Below, in pieces: positions 35,498 to 44,279 of a DNA stretch of 64,000 nucleotides. The notes beneath the pieces are model-generated. The model was not told the origin of the DNA. It worked only from the letters and a program-made list of their open reading frames with translations, and did no database searches. Numbering within the stretch: position 1 is the first letter of the stretch; every line of letters begins with the position of its first letter. Source of the stretch: Paenibacillus validus NBRC 15382 (GTDB lineage: Bacteria > Bacillota > Bacilli > Paenibacillales > NBRC-103111); NCBI RefSeq assembly GCF_004000985.1, contig NZ_BIMH01000002.1:1-64000 (forward strand). Direction: 5' to 3'. The position numbers and the translations under genes are program-made.

Positions 35498-36498
35498 CGA
35501 CGAACTCTCCTTTTTTCCATTAAAGATTCATGAATCGCGGGCCAAACGTTCTCCATCCGATGAGCAAACGTATGGTTAGCCATGACTTTCTCACGCGCCT
35601 GCTTGCCAATGAGCATCCGTTCTTCCGGACGACTCAAATAATAGCGCACAAGCTCTACGGTTTCTTCCTCACCGGAACTGAGAACGAGTTCTTTCTTATC
35701 CTCAAACAGACTCTCCAATTCTTCCGTTCGGCTGGCTATCATAAAGGCGCCGGTGCCTAAAATTTCAAATGTGCGCTGCGTGACTTGATCTTGGGCGTTC
35801 TGAACGCCGAGCATAATTTTGCTTTTGTGATAAATGTCCGCCGTGTCCTTGTACGGCAAAAAACCATGATAACGATGAAGCGGTACGGAAGCGCCGAATT
35901 CCTTTTCTTGAAATTCCCTGCTCTCCAACCAGTTGTTTCCCCAAACGTTGATCTCCACTTCGGTCGGAATAAGCGGAAATAATAATTGCTTCAGACTATC
36001 GTATCGGAAGGTTCGGGTTTCCAAATGTGTCGTGCCGACAAAAGAGACATCGTATACTTCTTCGGCGCTTTCCGGTTTAGGAGGAAACAAGCGCGGATTA
36101 AGAGCAAAATTGAAATATTCCGAGCCCATTCCCAGCTCGCGGTATTTGGGTACGCATTCCGGATGAATGGTCCAGACGATGTCCGGCTTGATGCGTTGCA
36201 CAAACGGCAGCGATATGGCGTCGAAATGGATTTTGTCTTCCGTCGCCCAATAAATGTGCAGCAGTCCGTATTTTTCACACAAAGCCGGTATGACGTTCAG
36301 GGCAGGATTGAATACCGGTTTGTCGATGCCTACGGTAATTAACAGATCCGGCTTATAATAATCAATTCCCGCTTCAATCTCTCTCATATCCCACGAAGAT
36401 TGGTAATATACTTGATGGCCCATTTGGCATAACGTATCTGCCAAGCTGTTGATATAGCAGGAGAGATGATTCAAAAAAAATATTTTGTATATCCTCAA
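35494..36498 (-). CDS. CgeB-family glycosyltransferase (spore maturation type)
   Basis: A 334-residue GT-B protein. It opens RIYKIFFLNHLSCYINSLAD and includes PDLLITVGIDKPVFN, VSFVGTTHLETRTFRYDSL, and GVQNAQDQVTQRTFEILGTGAFMI, typical of CgeB/DUF3880-like proteins that glycosylate the spore outer layer. The start appears to be TTG at 36498 with AAGGAGG eight bases away; an ATG at 36570 would translate through the terminator hairpin. It is the first gene of the aminotransferase-dehydrogenase operon. Confidence 0.78.
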   Translation of the reverse strand: MRIYKIFFLNHLSCYINSLADTLCQMGHQVYYQSSWDMREIEAGIDYYKPDLLITVGIDKPVFNPALNVIPALCEKYGLLHIYWATEDKIHFDAISLPFVQRIKPDIVWTIHPECVPKYRELGMGSEYFNFALNPRLFPPKPESAEEVYDVSFVGTTHLETRTFRYDSLKQLLFPLIPTEVEINVWGNNWLESREFQEKEFGASVPLHRYHGFLPYKDTADIYHKSKIMLGVQNAQDQVTQRTFEILGTGAFMIASRTEELESLFEDKKELVLSSGEEETVELVRYYLSRPEERMLIGKQAREKVMANHTFAHRMENVWPAIHESLMEKRRVRR

Positions 36499-36555
36499 AT
36501 ATGCTTCCCTCCTTACGCACGACTGCTTTCTTTGCAAGGTATGGGATTTCGTATG

Positions 36556-36585
36556 AAAAGGAAACGGCACACGCCGTTTCCTTTT
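36556..36585. terminator. Bidirectional terminator hairpin inside the glycan cluster
   Basis: AAAAGGAAACGGC and GCCGTTTCCTTTT form a 13-bp stem with loop ACAC. It lies just past the stop of the GT2 gene at 36592 and before the CgeB-like start, splitting the cluster into two transcripts on the minus strand. Confidence 0.75.
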
Positions 36586-36591
36586 TTTTTC

Positions 36592-37182
36592 TCATGGCGT
36601 ATGTGCAGCAACCCGTTCGATGGTGGAATCCGGATTTAATTTCACCTTTCCGGCAATCATCAATTGATACCCGGCTTGGCTTGCGCGGGAACAATAATCA
36701 TGAAACACACGATCGGCAAACAACTGCGGGGTCTGAAGGAAGCCAATTTTGTTGAGCAAGTCCCGCTTGAACAAGATGCAACGCTCCAACACATCCTCAT
36801 CCGCGACATGCTTGTTTTGATGGATTTGGATTGGGGTCAACGAAGGGCGGACGATACCGATATCGTCCTGACTGTTCAAACCTTGAAGCATACCGGACAA
36901 CCACTTGCGTGAAGCCAGGACATCGTGTTTCAACAGAAGCAGATTCTCTCCGGTTGACAATCTTAAACCAAGGTTGCAGGCATCGGAAACGGCATGCTTC
37001 CACGGCAATGAAACAAAAGTTATACGCTCCTTGCGGCAATATTCGTCCGTACCATCATTCGATCCATTGTCAATGACGATGATTTCATACGGAATGTCCG
37101 TATGGTTGCGAATGGAGGCGATGCATTTTCCGAGAAGCTCCTTCGCCATATGGACGGGAATGATTATACTTGTTTTAGACAC
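36592..37182 (-). CDS. Short GT2 family glycosyltransferase
   Basis: A 196-residue GT-A fold core. It has SIIIPVHMAKELLGKCIASI, the donor motif EIIVIDNGSNDGTDEY, and LLLKHDVLASRKWLSGMLQ where the usual DxD is KHD. It is shorter than typical GT2 enzymes, which run 240-330 residues, but the NBD core is complete. The start is GTG at 37182 behind AAGGAG, overlapping the preceding gene by 8 bases. Third in a run of three GT2 genes. The odd DxD replacement leaves open a non-standard donor site. Confidence 0.78.
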   Translation of the reverse strand: MSKTSIIIPVHMAKELLGKCIASIRNHTDIPYEIIVIDNGSNDGTDEYCRKERITFVSLPWKHAVSDACNLGLRLSTGENLLLLKHDVLASRKWLSGMLQGLNSQDDIGIVRPSLTPIQIHQNKHVADEDVLERCILFKRDLLNKIGFLQTPQLFADRVFHDYCSRASQAGYQLMIAGKVKLNPDSTIERVAAHTP

Positions 37183-38281
37183 TTTCGTCGACTCCTTCCT
37201 CGATGAGGTGACGTTGTCGCATGGAGTCGGGAAAGTGCAGCCGCGGACCGAAATTACCCATTAGCTCATGAAGGGCTTCCAGATGGTCCCCGAGTATGAG
37301 ATGCTCAACGCGGTTTCCTAACCCGACATTTTGTTTACGGAGCCGGTTGCGGGTAATCACATCGACCGTAACCGGCGAACGGACAACGGACAGTCCTAAA
37401 CGAACGGCCCTCTCCTGCGCAACAGGAGGGACAGCCAGTACGCTGGTTCCCAGCTTTTCGATCGCACGTCGTGAAAGCGCATGGGGGACGGCGGTTAGCG
37501 AATCCGCATGCAAATCCCGCCTTCCCAAACATATATTTAAAAACTGTTTGATATTAGAGACGGAATCCCTTCGTTCGAATGTCGGCAGCAGGGACGAAAT
37601 CGGGTTCAGAACGACGTCCGCCCCCTTTTCAATCTCATAAATAAACGGCAGCAGCAGATCCACCCGAATCGTCATGTCCCCGTCCAAAAACAATATCATA
37701 TCGGAATGTGACATTCTGGCTCCGACCGCTCTCCCTACATCGTAACCAAGCGCCGAATCGAAATGAACGACCGTTGCCTGGACGGGATGATTGCGGGCAA
37801 CCTCGTAGCTATTGTCCGTAGACCCGTTAACAACTACAATTATTTCTTCAAACGGAAGACGCCTAAGCTCATTTAATTGAGCTTGCAACGTAGCAGCCTC
37901 ATTCTTTACCGTAAGTACGCAACAGACCGACTTGGTTGTCGGAAGCAACAGATCCGAACTTATATCGATATTTGCCGTTTCGCAAAAACCGCGAATGAAC
38001 CGTCTGCACGCGAGAGGGTAGCTTAACTGGGGCACGCGTCTGAATGCATGCTTCCCAAACCATTTGGCCCAGCGCACATTGATTCTGCGCTCCCATTGAA
38101 TGTTCTCCGGCGGTTCCCCGTCGGTCGATTTAGGCCAGAACCATCCGACCGAACGGCATCCTGCCGCATAAGCCCCTTTGTCCCAAGCTGTTTTTTTCCG
38201 GGAGTTTACGCTCTTTTCCGCAACGGGTATGCGTAAGGGCCGCTCTTTTTTTACAGCTGCTTTTTTCGGTATGATCTTCAT
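37175..38281 (-). CDS. GT2 family glycosyltransferase with N-terminal extension
   Basis: A 368-residue protein. The first about 115 residues (Lys/Arg-rich tail, then GWFWPKSTDGEPPENIQWE and a Cys/Arg-rich helix) precede a GT2 domain, CCVLTVKNEAATLQAQLNEL, with IIVVVNGSTDNSYEVA and metal-binding LFLDGDMTIRVD. It shares DSALGYDVGRAVGAR and DGDM with its neighbour at 38283, so the two are paralogues. GAGAG precedes the ATG, one base from the upstream stop. N-terminal basic tail may tether it to the forespore or cell membrane (inference). Confidence 0.8.
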   Translation of the reverse strand: MKIIPKKAAVKKERPLRIPVAEKSVNSRKKTAWDKGAYAAGCRSVGWFWPKSTDGEPPENIQWERRINVRWAKWFGKHAFRRVPQLSYPLACRRFIRGFCETANIDISSDLLLPTTKSVCCVLTVKNEAATLQAQLNELRRLPFEEIIVVVNGSTDNSYEVARNHPVQATVVHFDSALGYDVGRAVGARMSHSDMILFLDGDMTIRVDLLLPFIYEIEKGADVVLNPISSLLPTFERRDSVSNIKQFLNICLGRRDLHADSLTAVPHALSRRAIEKLGTSVLAVPPVAQERAVRLGLSVVRSPVTVDVITRNRLRKQNVGLGNRVEHLILGDHLEALHELMGNFGPRLHFPDSMRQRHLIEEGVDESV

Positions 38282-38282
38282 G

Positions 38283-39044
38283 CTAATCTCTCACCCTTTC
38301 CCGCTGCCTTCCGAGATCCGAACGGTTAGCACGAGAATCGCTTTGACTAAACAGCCAATGAATGGCTTCAAGATGATCCCCCACAATGAGCTGCGAGAGT
38401 GGATCAGGGGATTTCCTTCGTTTAGGATTGACCTTCCCGACATCTACAAAGCATGCCTGCGCGACATGAAGTCCGCTTGTCAGGGCTATCGCTTGAGCTT
38501 TGGGAGGGATGGCTAAATTGTCGCAGCCAATGACACGCAGCGCTTTTCGGCTAATGGCGTGCGGGATCGTTGTCATGGACGAAGCGCCCAGTTCGGATGA
38601 CGAAAGCAAAGCGTTTAACACCCGCTTCGATAAAACGACATTATGCACATTTTTCGTATTCACACGGCCTTGGTATTTGTTTAAAGCGACGTCAGCCCCA
38701 TTCTCTACCGCTTGGACAAAGGGAGTGAGCAGATCGGTAGAAATCACGATATCGCCATCCAGGAATAGGATAATATCGCCCCTGGCCTCCTTGGCTCCCA
38801 AGCTTCGCCCGACATCGTGTCCAAGCGCCGCCGAATAGCGGATCACCTTAGCCCCCATCTGTGCGGCAATTTCCGCCGTTCTGTCCGTTGCTCCGTTGAC
38901 AACAACGATGACCTCCGATTCAGGATGAACACTCCTGGCCTCCTCTATGACATAGGCAATCGTTGTCGACTCGTTCCTGGCTGGAATGACGACGGACAAT
39001 TTCGGCTTCGCGACAGGGTCCCGCGGATTGAATTCATTTGTCAT
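38283..39044 (-). CDS. GT2 family glycosyltransferase
   Basis: A 253-residue GT-A enzyme with LSVVIPARNESTTIAYVIEE, VIVVVNGATDRTAEIAAQMG, DxD site LFLDGDIVISTD and the acceptor region KRRKSPDPLSQLIVGDHLEA (shared with its paralogue). GAGGTG precedes the ATG. It is the first gene of the upper glycan operon. Upstream, CATAATATA at 39080-39088 resembles a SigK -10. Confidence 0.83.
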   Translation of the reverse strand: MTNEFNPRDPVAKPKLSVVIPARNESTTIAYVIEEARSVHPESEVIVVVNGATDRTAEIAAQMGAKVIRYSAALGHDVGRSLGAKEARGDIILFLDGDIVISTDLLTPFVQAVENGADVALNKYQGRVNTKNVHNVVLSKRVLNALLSSSELGASSMTTIPHAISRKALRVIGCDNLAIPPKAQAIALTSGLHVAQACFVDVGKVNPKRRKSPDPLSQLIVGDHLEAIHWLFSQSDSRANRSDLGRQRERVRD

Positions 39045-39079
39045 TCGGACACCTCAACTGGTCATAGTCTAATATGCTT

Positions 39080-39088
39080 TATATTATG
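39080..39088 (-). promoter_or_regulatory. Possible sporulation (SigK-type) -10 element
   Basis: On the minus strand CATAATATA fits CATAnnnTA, the mother-cell SigK -10 pattern, about 36 bases upstream of the first glycosyltransferase start. No convincing AC-type -35 is found at the exact spacing. The rest of 39045-39189 shows no other signal. Confidence 0.3.
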
Positions 39089-39189
39089 GCAGTAACGAGG
39101 AGTTGAGACGGCTAATGTACGTATTGTTTGGACAATTGTGGAAAAAGCGCATTTTTTTGCTTCCACTCCGGTAATTAATGGGCTTGTAT

Positions 39190-39218
39190 AAAAAAAAAGA
39201 GCCCCGCGAATAGGGCCC
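39190..39218 (-). terminator. Probable terminator of the alcohol dehydrogenase gene
   Basis: Minus strand: GGGCCCTATTCGCGGGGCTC can pair GCCC with GGGC and is followed by TTTTTTTTT. The stem is short, the T-run excellent. It is 33 bases past the stop. Confidence 0.55.
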
Positions 39219-39250
39219 GGCCATACCTGTTTAGATCTCTTTCATCCTAC

Positions 39251-40270
39251 TTAAGGTTGAATTAATACTTTCAACGATTGATCCGGATTTTCCATGTACT
39301 CGAATCCCTGTGCAACTTGATCCAGCTTAAGCTCATGTGAAATCATCGGCGAGATATCAAGCATTCCTTTCGCCATGAATTGAATCGCCGTTTCAAAATC
39401 CCCCGTGCTGTAGCATCGAGTTGTCGTCAAGGAAATTTCTTTAAAGTGCATGCTGGCCAAATCTACAGCCGGAGGCTGCTTGAACAAGCTGACCACGACG
39501 ACCTGACCTTGAATTCTGACGGCTTCCACCATCAGGCTCACGGTAGCGGGTGTTCCGGCAACTTCAAATACGATGTCCGCCCCTACTCCTTGGGTAATCG
39601 TCCGGATTTCTTCCCCAACATTCGCGGTCTTGGCATCCAACGCTACAAATCCAAGCTCCTTCGCCTTGGACAGCCGATAAGGACTAATGTCCGACACGAT
39701 AATTTCGCGGGCGCCCGCCAGCTTCGCCACCATGCCGATCATCAGACCAATGGGGCCGCCTCCCAAAATAACAACCCGGTCGCCAACTTTCATGTTGGAA
39801 CGGCGCACCGAATGAACAGCTACAGCCAGTGGCTCCGTCAACGCGGCATGCGCATCCGACAAGCTTTCCGGAATGCGGTGCAGTCTGTTTAATGGAACGA
39901 CAACATATTCGGCAAACCCGCCGTGGCCGTCAATGCCGATAAGCCGCAGCGTTTTGCATACATGGGTTTGGCCTGCCAAGCAAGCTTCGCAAGTCCCGCA
40001 GCTAAGCGTCGGCTCGATCACGACCCGCTCACCCGGAACAAAAGCGCTGTCGCCCGCAATTTCGACGATTTCACCGCAAAATTCATGTCCCATCGCTAAC
40101 GGGGCCTTTGCTCTTGGATGTCTGCCGGCATAAATCATCATATCGGTTCCGCATATTCCGGCATAAGCTACTTTGATCAACGCTTCCCCTTGCTTGGGTG
40201 ACGGTTTTTCCAATTCGCCTACCTGAACGTTTTTTGCGCCGAGAAAGAGTCCTGCTTTCATTGTCGCCAT
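39251..40270 (-). CDS. Zinc-dependent alcohol/polyol dehydrogenase (MDR family)
   Basis: A 339-residue medium-chain dehydrogenase. Catalytic zinc region GICGTDMMIYAGRHPRAK followed by GHEFCGEIV, structural zinc cysteines in CGTCEACLAGQTHVC, and NAD fold VVILGGGPIGLMIGMVAKLAG. It resembles L-threonine 3-dehydrogenase, sorbitol dehydrogenase and sugar-acid dehydrogenases such as L-idonate/galactitol types. ATG at 40270 has GGAGG seven bases upstream. It precedes the TRAP/LarA gene group by a chemoreceptor and an IclR gene, so it may act on an alcohol form of the TRAP substrate (inference). Confidence 0.85.
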   Translation of the reverse strand: MATMKAGLFLGAKNVQVGELEKPSPKQGEALIKVAYAGICGTDMMIYAGRHPRAKAPLAMGHEFCGEIVEIAGDSAFVPGERVVIEPTLSCGTCEACLAGQTHVCKTLRLIGIDGHGGFAEYVVVPLNRLHRIPESLSDAHAALTEPLAVAVHSVRRSNMKVGDRVVILGGGPIGLMIGMVAKLAGAREIIVSDISPYRLSKAKELGFVALDAKTANVGEEIRTITQGVGADIVFEVAGTPATVSLMVEAVRIQGQVVVVSLFKQPPAVDLASMHFKEISLTTTRCYSTGDFETAIQFMAKGMLDISPMISHELKLDQVAQGFEYMENPDQSLKVLIQP

Positions 40271-40324
40271 CACTAAACCTCCAAATTAAAATGTCGTCCT
40301 AGACTCCGCTCCGGCGAATTTCCT

Positions 40325-42049
40325 TCATCCTTGGGGAGAGACGGTAAAGCGGCTTGTTGCCTTATTCAATTCCTCGGATATGGCCAATATCGACTCGATG
40401 GAAACAATCACTTCGTTCATCGATTTCACCTGTTCCCCCGATGTGTTCGCATAGCTTTCCGTCGAATCGGATACCTCCACCGAGAAATTTTCGATTCTTC
40501 GCATCGATTGATCGATTTGATAGCTCCCGGCAGCCAATTCTTCGATGTTGGCCGACACCTCTTGAATGGAGCTGTTCATTTTATACACCCAATCGCGAAT
40601 GTTTTGGAAAGCCAGACTAACGTTCTCCACCTTCTCCTGGCCGTCCAAAATCTCAGCCGCCCAAATTTGGATGGAATTCACGACAGTCAACGTGCCTGCC
40701 TGCATTTTGCCGATGTCCATTCGCACACGATCGGCCGCGCTCCTGCTGTTCTCGGCAAGCTTCCTCACTTCACTGGCAACCACAGCAAAGCCGAGACCCG
40801 CTTCACCCGCCCGAGCCGCTTCAATCGACGCGTTGAGAGCGAGCAGATTGGTTTCTTCCGCAATCTCCATGATCGTCGTGATCACCTGGTTGATATCCTT
40901 CGACAGCTGAGCCAAATTCCGAACGGACTCGGTCGATTGCATCACTTGCTGTTGAAGTCCGTTCATCTTATCGATCGCGTCGCGAACGGCGACATCCCCT
41001 TGGGCGGACACCGTTTCCATATCGAGTGCACGGCGGTTCATCTGGTCGACGTCGCCAGCCATTTGCTGCAAGCCCATGGACATTTCTTTCACAATGGCTG
41101 CGTCGCCCGAAACCATCTCGGATTGGTGCTTGAACCGTTCGGTAGAATGCTGCAGCCCTTGAAGAATAAACTGGGAAGAATTCCCGGTCAGAATCGCCGA
41201 TTGTTTGATCTTGTCCGACACGCCGGATAAGGTTGAGACCGAGTTTTGGGCCTGATTAATAATAGAAGCTATGCTCTGTCTCATCTGTTCGGAGGCTAGT
41301 GCCAATTGGCCGAGCTCATCCTTGCGCTGAATGGAAATAGGCGCTGACAGATCGCCGGATCCCATCAGCTGGAACTTGCGAAGAAGTTCCTTGATCGGAT
41401 TCACCATAGAAGACGTAATGATATAGCCCAGCGCGATGGAAATAAGAAAGGAGCCTGCGATAAATCCGATGGAAATAGCCGTAACTTTCTTATACATGGC
41501 AGAGGAGCTTAAATAAGACTGCTCCGCTTCCTCTTTATTCAGCTCGATAAAGTTGTGAAACGTTTGATCGATGCCTTCGACCTTATTCAGCATTTCCTTC
41601 TCGTAAATAAGCTGAGCACTGGCCTTCTGGTTTTGATCCGCCAATTCGGTCACTTTGTTGCCCTTCTCGGAGTAATTGACCCATAAGCCTTTGAACAGTT
41701 CAAGCTCCTTGACGTATTCCTCGGGCAAAGGCCGCAAAGCCATATTTTCCAGTAAAAGATCGATATGCTTCTGGTTTTCCATCATCTTTTCTTTTGACTT
41801 TATGCGTTCGTCCAAATTGGCAGTTAGCAAATAGTTGCCAAGATGCGTATTGATTCTATGAAAAGAACTGGAAATTTCTCCCAAATCCTTAATCGTGATC
41901 AGCTTGTTTTCATAAATATCCACAAGATTATTGTTGATTTTATGGCTATTCGTCAGTCCCAATACACCCGTAGCCAGTAAAATGATCAACACAAGCGCAA
42001 AACAAACCATAAATTTCAAAGAAATTTTAAGATGATGAAACCAGCTCAA
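40325..42049 (-). CDS. Methyl-accepting chemotaxis protein (4HB-type sensor)
   Basis: A 574-residue chemoreceptor. Transmembrane segment 1 is at about 14-34, followed by a helical four-helix-bundle-type sensor ([20 protein letters not shown] and [20 protein letters not shown]), transmembrane segment 2 at about 192-212, HAMP, and the canonical signalling tip [21 protein letters not shown]. The start is TTG at 42049 behind AAAGGAG; an ATG six codons upstream lacks a site. Placement beside the TRAP/LarA locus suggests taxis to that organic acid, but the sensor could also be a general one. Confidence 0.9.
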   Translation of the reverse strand: MSWFHHLKISLKFMVCFALVLIILLATGVLGLTNSHKINNNLVDIYENKLITIKDLGEISSSFHRINTHLGNYLLTANLDERIKSKEKMMENQKHIDLLLENMALRPLPEEYVKELELFKGLWVNYSEKGNKVTELADQNQKASAQLIYEKEMLNKVEGIDQTFHNFIELNKEEAEQSYLSSSAMYKKVTAISIGFIAGSFLISIALGYIITSSMVNPIKELLRKFQLMGSGDLSAPISIQRKDELGQLALASEQMRQSIASIINQAQNSVSTLSGVSDKIKQSAILTGNSSQFILQGLQHSTERFKHQSEMVSGDAAIVKEMSMGLQQMAGDVDQMNRRALDMETVSAQGDVAVRDAIDKMNGLQQQVMQSTESVRNLAQLSKDINQVITTIMEIAEETNLLALNASIEAARAGEAGLGFAVVASEVRKLAENSRSAADRVRMDIGKMQAGTLTVVNSIQIWAAEILDGQEKVENVSLAFQNIRDWVYKMNSSIQEVSANIEELAAGSYQIDQSMRRIENFSVEVSDSTESYANTSGEQVKSMNEVIVSIESILAISEELNKATSRFTVSPQG

Positions 42050-42094
42050 TAGGATTCTCCTTTCCATACATGGGGTTAAGCTGTTATTGGATAA

Positions 42095-42121
42095 ACAAAG
42101 GGGAGCTCTTTAGGAGTCCCC
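42095..42121 (-). terminator. Intrinsic terminator after the IclR gene
   Basis: Minus strand GGGGACTC pairs with GAGCTCCCC, one bulged base, loop CTAAA, followed by TTTGTTT. It starts 12 bases past the IclR stop. Confidence 0.65.
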
Positions 42122-42132
42122 CCGCATGTCCA

Positions 42133-42897
42133 TTAGTTTAAGATGCCATACCCCATTCGTTCCGATATTTCCTGGCCTACCTGAACCAGCAGGGGAATCA
42201 GTTGTTCGAAAGCCTTGTCATCCACACGAGCGATCGTAGTCGTGATGCTAATCGCGGCAGCGACCTCGCCCGCATAATTATAGATGGGGACTCCTGCGCT
42301 GCGCACACCCGGCTCATATTCCTGATTATCCACCGCATAGCCTTGACGGCGAATTTCATCCAACTCCGCCATTAACCGTTCCTTCGTTGTGATCGTATTC
42401 ACCGTTTTCTCGTAGAAGTCATAGCCGTCCAACAGCTTGGCCAGCTCTTCCTTAGACTTGAAAGCCAGGAACACTTTGCCTACGGAAGTGGCGTGCAGCG
42501 GGATGCGGCGGCCGATCCGGGAGGAGAGAATCATCGCCTGTTCTCCCTCTACCTTGTCAATGTATACCCCTTCTTTGCCATCCAGGATAACCAAATGCGT
42601 CGTTTGGCCTGTCCGTTCGGATAAATGAACCAAAAAACGTTTGGCCACCGTCCGAATGTCTAAACGACTGATGACAAAATTACCTCGTTCAAACAGCTTC
42701 ATCCCGAGCCTGTATTTGCCATTCTCAGGATTTTGCTCGATATAACGATACAGCTGAAGCGTCTTTAACAGGGAATGCACCGTGCTTTTGCTAAGCCCCA
42801 TTCGTTCGCTGATTTCTGTAATTTTCAATTCCGTTTCGTTCTCATCAAATAAATCCAGGATGCGCAGAGCGCGTTCTATCGACTGAATAATAGGCAT
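42133..42897 (-). CDS. IclR family transcriptional regulator
   Basis: A 254-residue regulator. N-terminal winged helix: SIERALRILDLFDENETELK and ISERMGLSKSTVHSLLKTL. C-terminal GAF-like effector domain: ARVDDKAFEQLIPLL with the invariant sequence HATSVGKVFLAFKSKEEL and GYAVDNQEYEPGVRSAGVPI. IclR proteins sense small organic acids. This gene lies directly downstream of the LarA/TRAP genes on the same strand, and is the best candidate to bind the GTTCTAYATTATAGAAC repeats at 49504-49673 (inference). GAGGG precedes the ATG. Confidence 0.9.
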   Translation of the reverse strand: MPIIQSIERALRILDLFDENETELKITEISERMGLSKSTVHSLLKTLQLYRYIEQNPENGKYRLGMKLFERGNFVISRLDIRTVAKRFLVHLSERTGQTTHLVILDGKEGVYIDKVEGEQAMILSSRIGRRIPLHATSVGKVFLAFKSKEELAKLLDGYDFYEKTVNTITTKERLMAELDEIRRQGYAVDNQEYEPGVRSAGVPIYNYAGEVAAAISITTTIARVDDKAFEQLIPLLVQVGQEISERMGYGILN

Positions 42898-43034
42898 GAA
42901 TTTTTTTCCCTCATTAGGATTTTCGTGTCAATTAAATATTAGCATAGTTGAAATAAAAAATCCTGGCGTACACGATAACAAATTGCCAATGATAAATGCC
43001 ATATAGGGACTCTCAAAGAACAAGAACGATGCGG

Positions 43035-44279
43035 TTAGAAAAGATCTTCCGGTTCTCCTGCGATCTCAATCGCTTCTTGCCCTCTGGCCTCTTCCAGCAA
43101 ACTTTCGGAAATCCAAATTTCCTTCAGCTCAAGCGTGTTGTGAATCCGGACCACGCGGGCTTTCGTCATGTCAAAAGTATTGCAGGTTTTAATCGCGGCC
43201 TTGACGGCAAGACTCTCCGTATCGAAGATCATCGGCACTTTAACGGGGGCTACCACCGTGCTTGTCAGCGCATTGGCATAGCCTTTTTCCCACACGATAG
43301 AATCAAACGCCTTGCGGGTGGTCATGTCCGCCATCCCCAATCCGTTCGCGTTGCCATGCGTTCTCTCCGTCAGGCCGAGAACTACGATTCTTGTCGCTTC
43401 CAGACCGCCGCTGGCATAGGGAGTAGCGTAACGCCCCGTAATATTCGGATCCATGCCGTCACCGGAAATGTCCTTCCCGATTTCGTCGACAATGAGAACA
43501 TCCAGGGGGTTAAACATGATTCTGGGCATGAGCGATTTGGCTTCAAGCAGCAATTTCGGCTCTTCCTCCCACAGCGCTTCAGCCGGTACAGCGACAATCC
43601 GCGCGGGACGATCATAAGCATTCTCTATCGATCCCAGTCCGAAAATAAGCGGCGTCTTCTCGATGACCATCTGGGCCATTTCCTGCACATGCTTGGCCAT
43701 ATATTTAAAACTGTAGGCATGAGCCGCTTCGGCACCCTTTTGTTTGCCCAGCCCGATCGTGATCATCTTCATCAGGCCGCTTTCTACAGGTCCCCGAAAA
43801 GCGGTATGCGGTTTGATCCGGTTGATGACAATAATTTTGTCGGCCTCGTACGCATGCTTGTCAATATAAACGGGAAGCCCGTTGTCCAGCTTCCCCAATT
43901 CGACAACCTCCATGCTGGAAACGATCGGGGCCCCAACATAAGACTCCGTTACGCCAAGCTCTTCCAGCACTTCGGTCTGTCCCTCGGCCGTAGCGCCGCC
44001 ATGACTCCCCATTGCCGGTACGATACACGGGTTTCCTCCAACCGATTTAACGGCTGACACCACTTCCCGCGTAAGAATCGGAAGATCTGCGACGCCCCGA
44101 CTGCCGACGGCGATGGCTACCCGGTCCCCGGAGCTGATTCTTGACAACACGTCCCTCGATGCCAATGCTTCCCGAACTGCTGCCGGAACGTCCGGCAGCT
44201 CGGGTGCGTGAAAATGCTGTTTAACTTTCACCATTTTGGGAAGCGGGATGTCGCTTAGAAGCTCTTCAATGATGCTCAT
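43035..44279 (-). CDS. LarA-family (lactate racemase domain) nickel-pincer racemase/epimerase candidate
   Basis: A 414-residue DUF2088/LarA protein. Candidate ligands or catalytic residues line up with LarA: His93 in GSHGGAT, His158 in IKPHTAFRGPV, Lys171 in SGLMKM and His187 in AEAAHAYSF; in LarA of Lactobacillus the corresponding His-His-Lys-His hold the covalently bound nickel-pincer nucleotide. The family racemises or epimerises alpha-hydroxy acids, with different groups accepting lactate, malate, or sugar acids. The NPN-synthesis genes larB, larC and larE are not in the window. Overlaps the DctP gene (ATGA) with no strong Shine-Dalgarno, so translation is coupled. Sits in the TRAP operon, so acts on an imported hydroxy acid. 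Confidence 0.83.
   Translation of the reverse strand: MSIIEELLSDIPLPKMVKVKQHFHAPELPDVPAAVREALASRDVLSRISSGDRVAIAVGSRGVADLPILTREVVSAVKSVGGNPCIVPAMGSHGGATAEGQTEVLEELGVTESYVGAPIVSSMEVVELGKLDNGLPVYIDKHAYEADKIIVINRIKPHTAFRGPVESGLMKMITIGLGKQKGAEAAHAYSFKYMAKHVQEMAQMVIEKTPLIFGLGSIENAYDRPARIVAVPAEALWEEEPKLLLEAKSLMPRIMFNPLDVLIVDEIGKDISGDGMDPNITGRYATPYASGGLEATRIVVLGLTERTHGNANGLGMADMTTRKAFDSIVWEKGYANALTSTVVAPVKVPMIFDTESLAVKAAIKTCNTFDMTKARVVRIHNTLELKEIWISESLLEEARGQEAIEIAGEPEDLF

Noticed and set aside
42905-42985. AGGATTTT and AAAATCCT inverted repeat between the LarA and IclR genes
   Set aside because: Arms are over 30 bases apart in an A/T-rich region with no promoter fit; likely chance.
42996-44057. 353-codon plus-strand open frame
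   Set aside because: Antisense to the LarA-family gene, whose motifs are unmistakable. Composition is Arg/His/Phe-rich, typical of a shadow frame.
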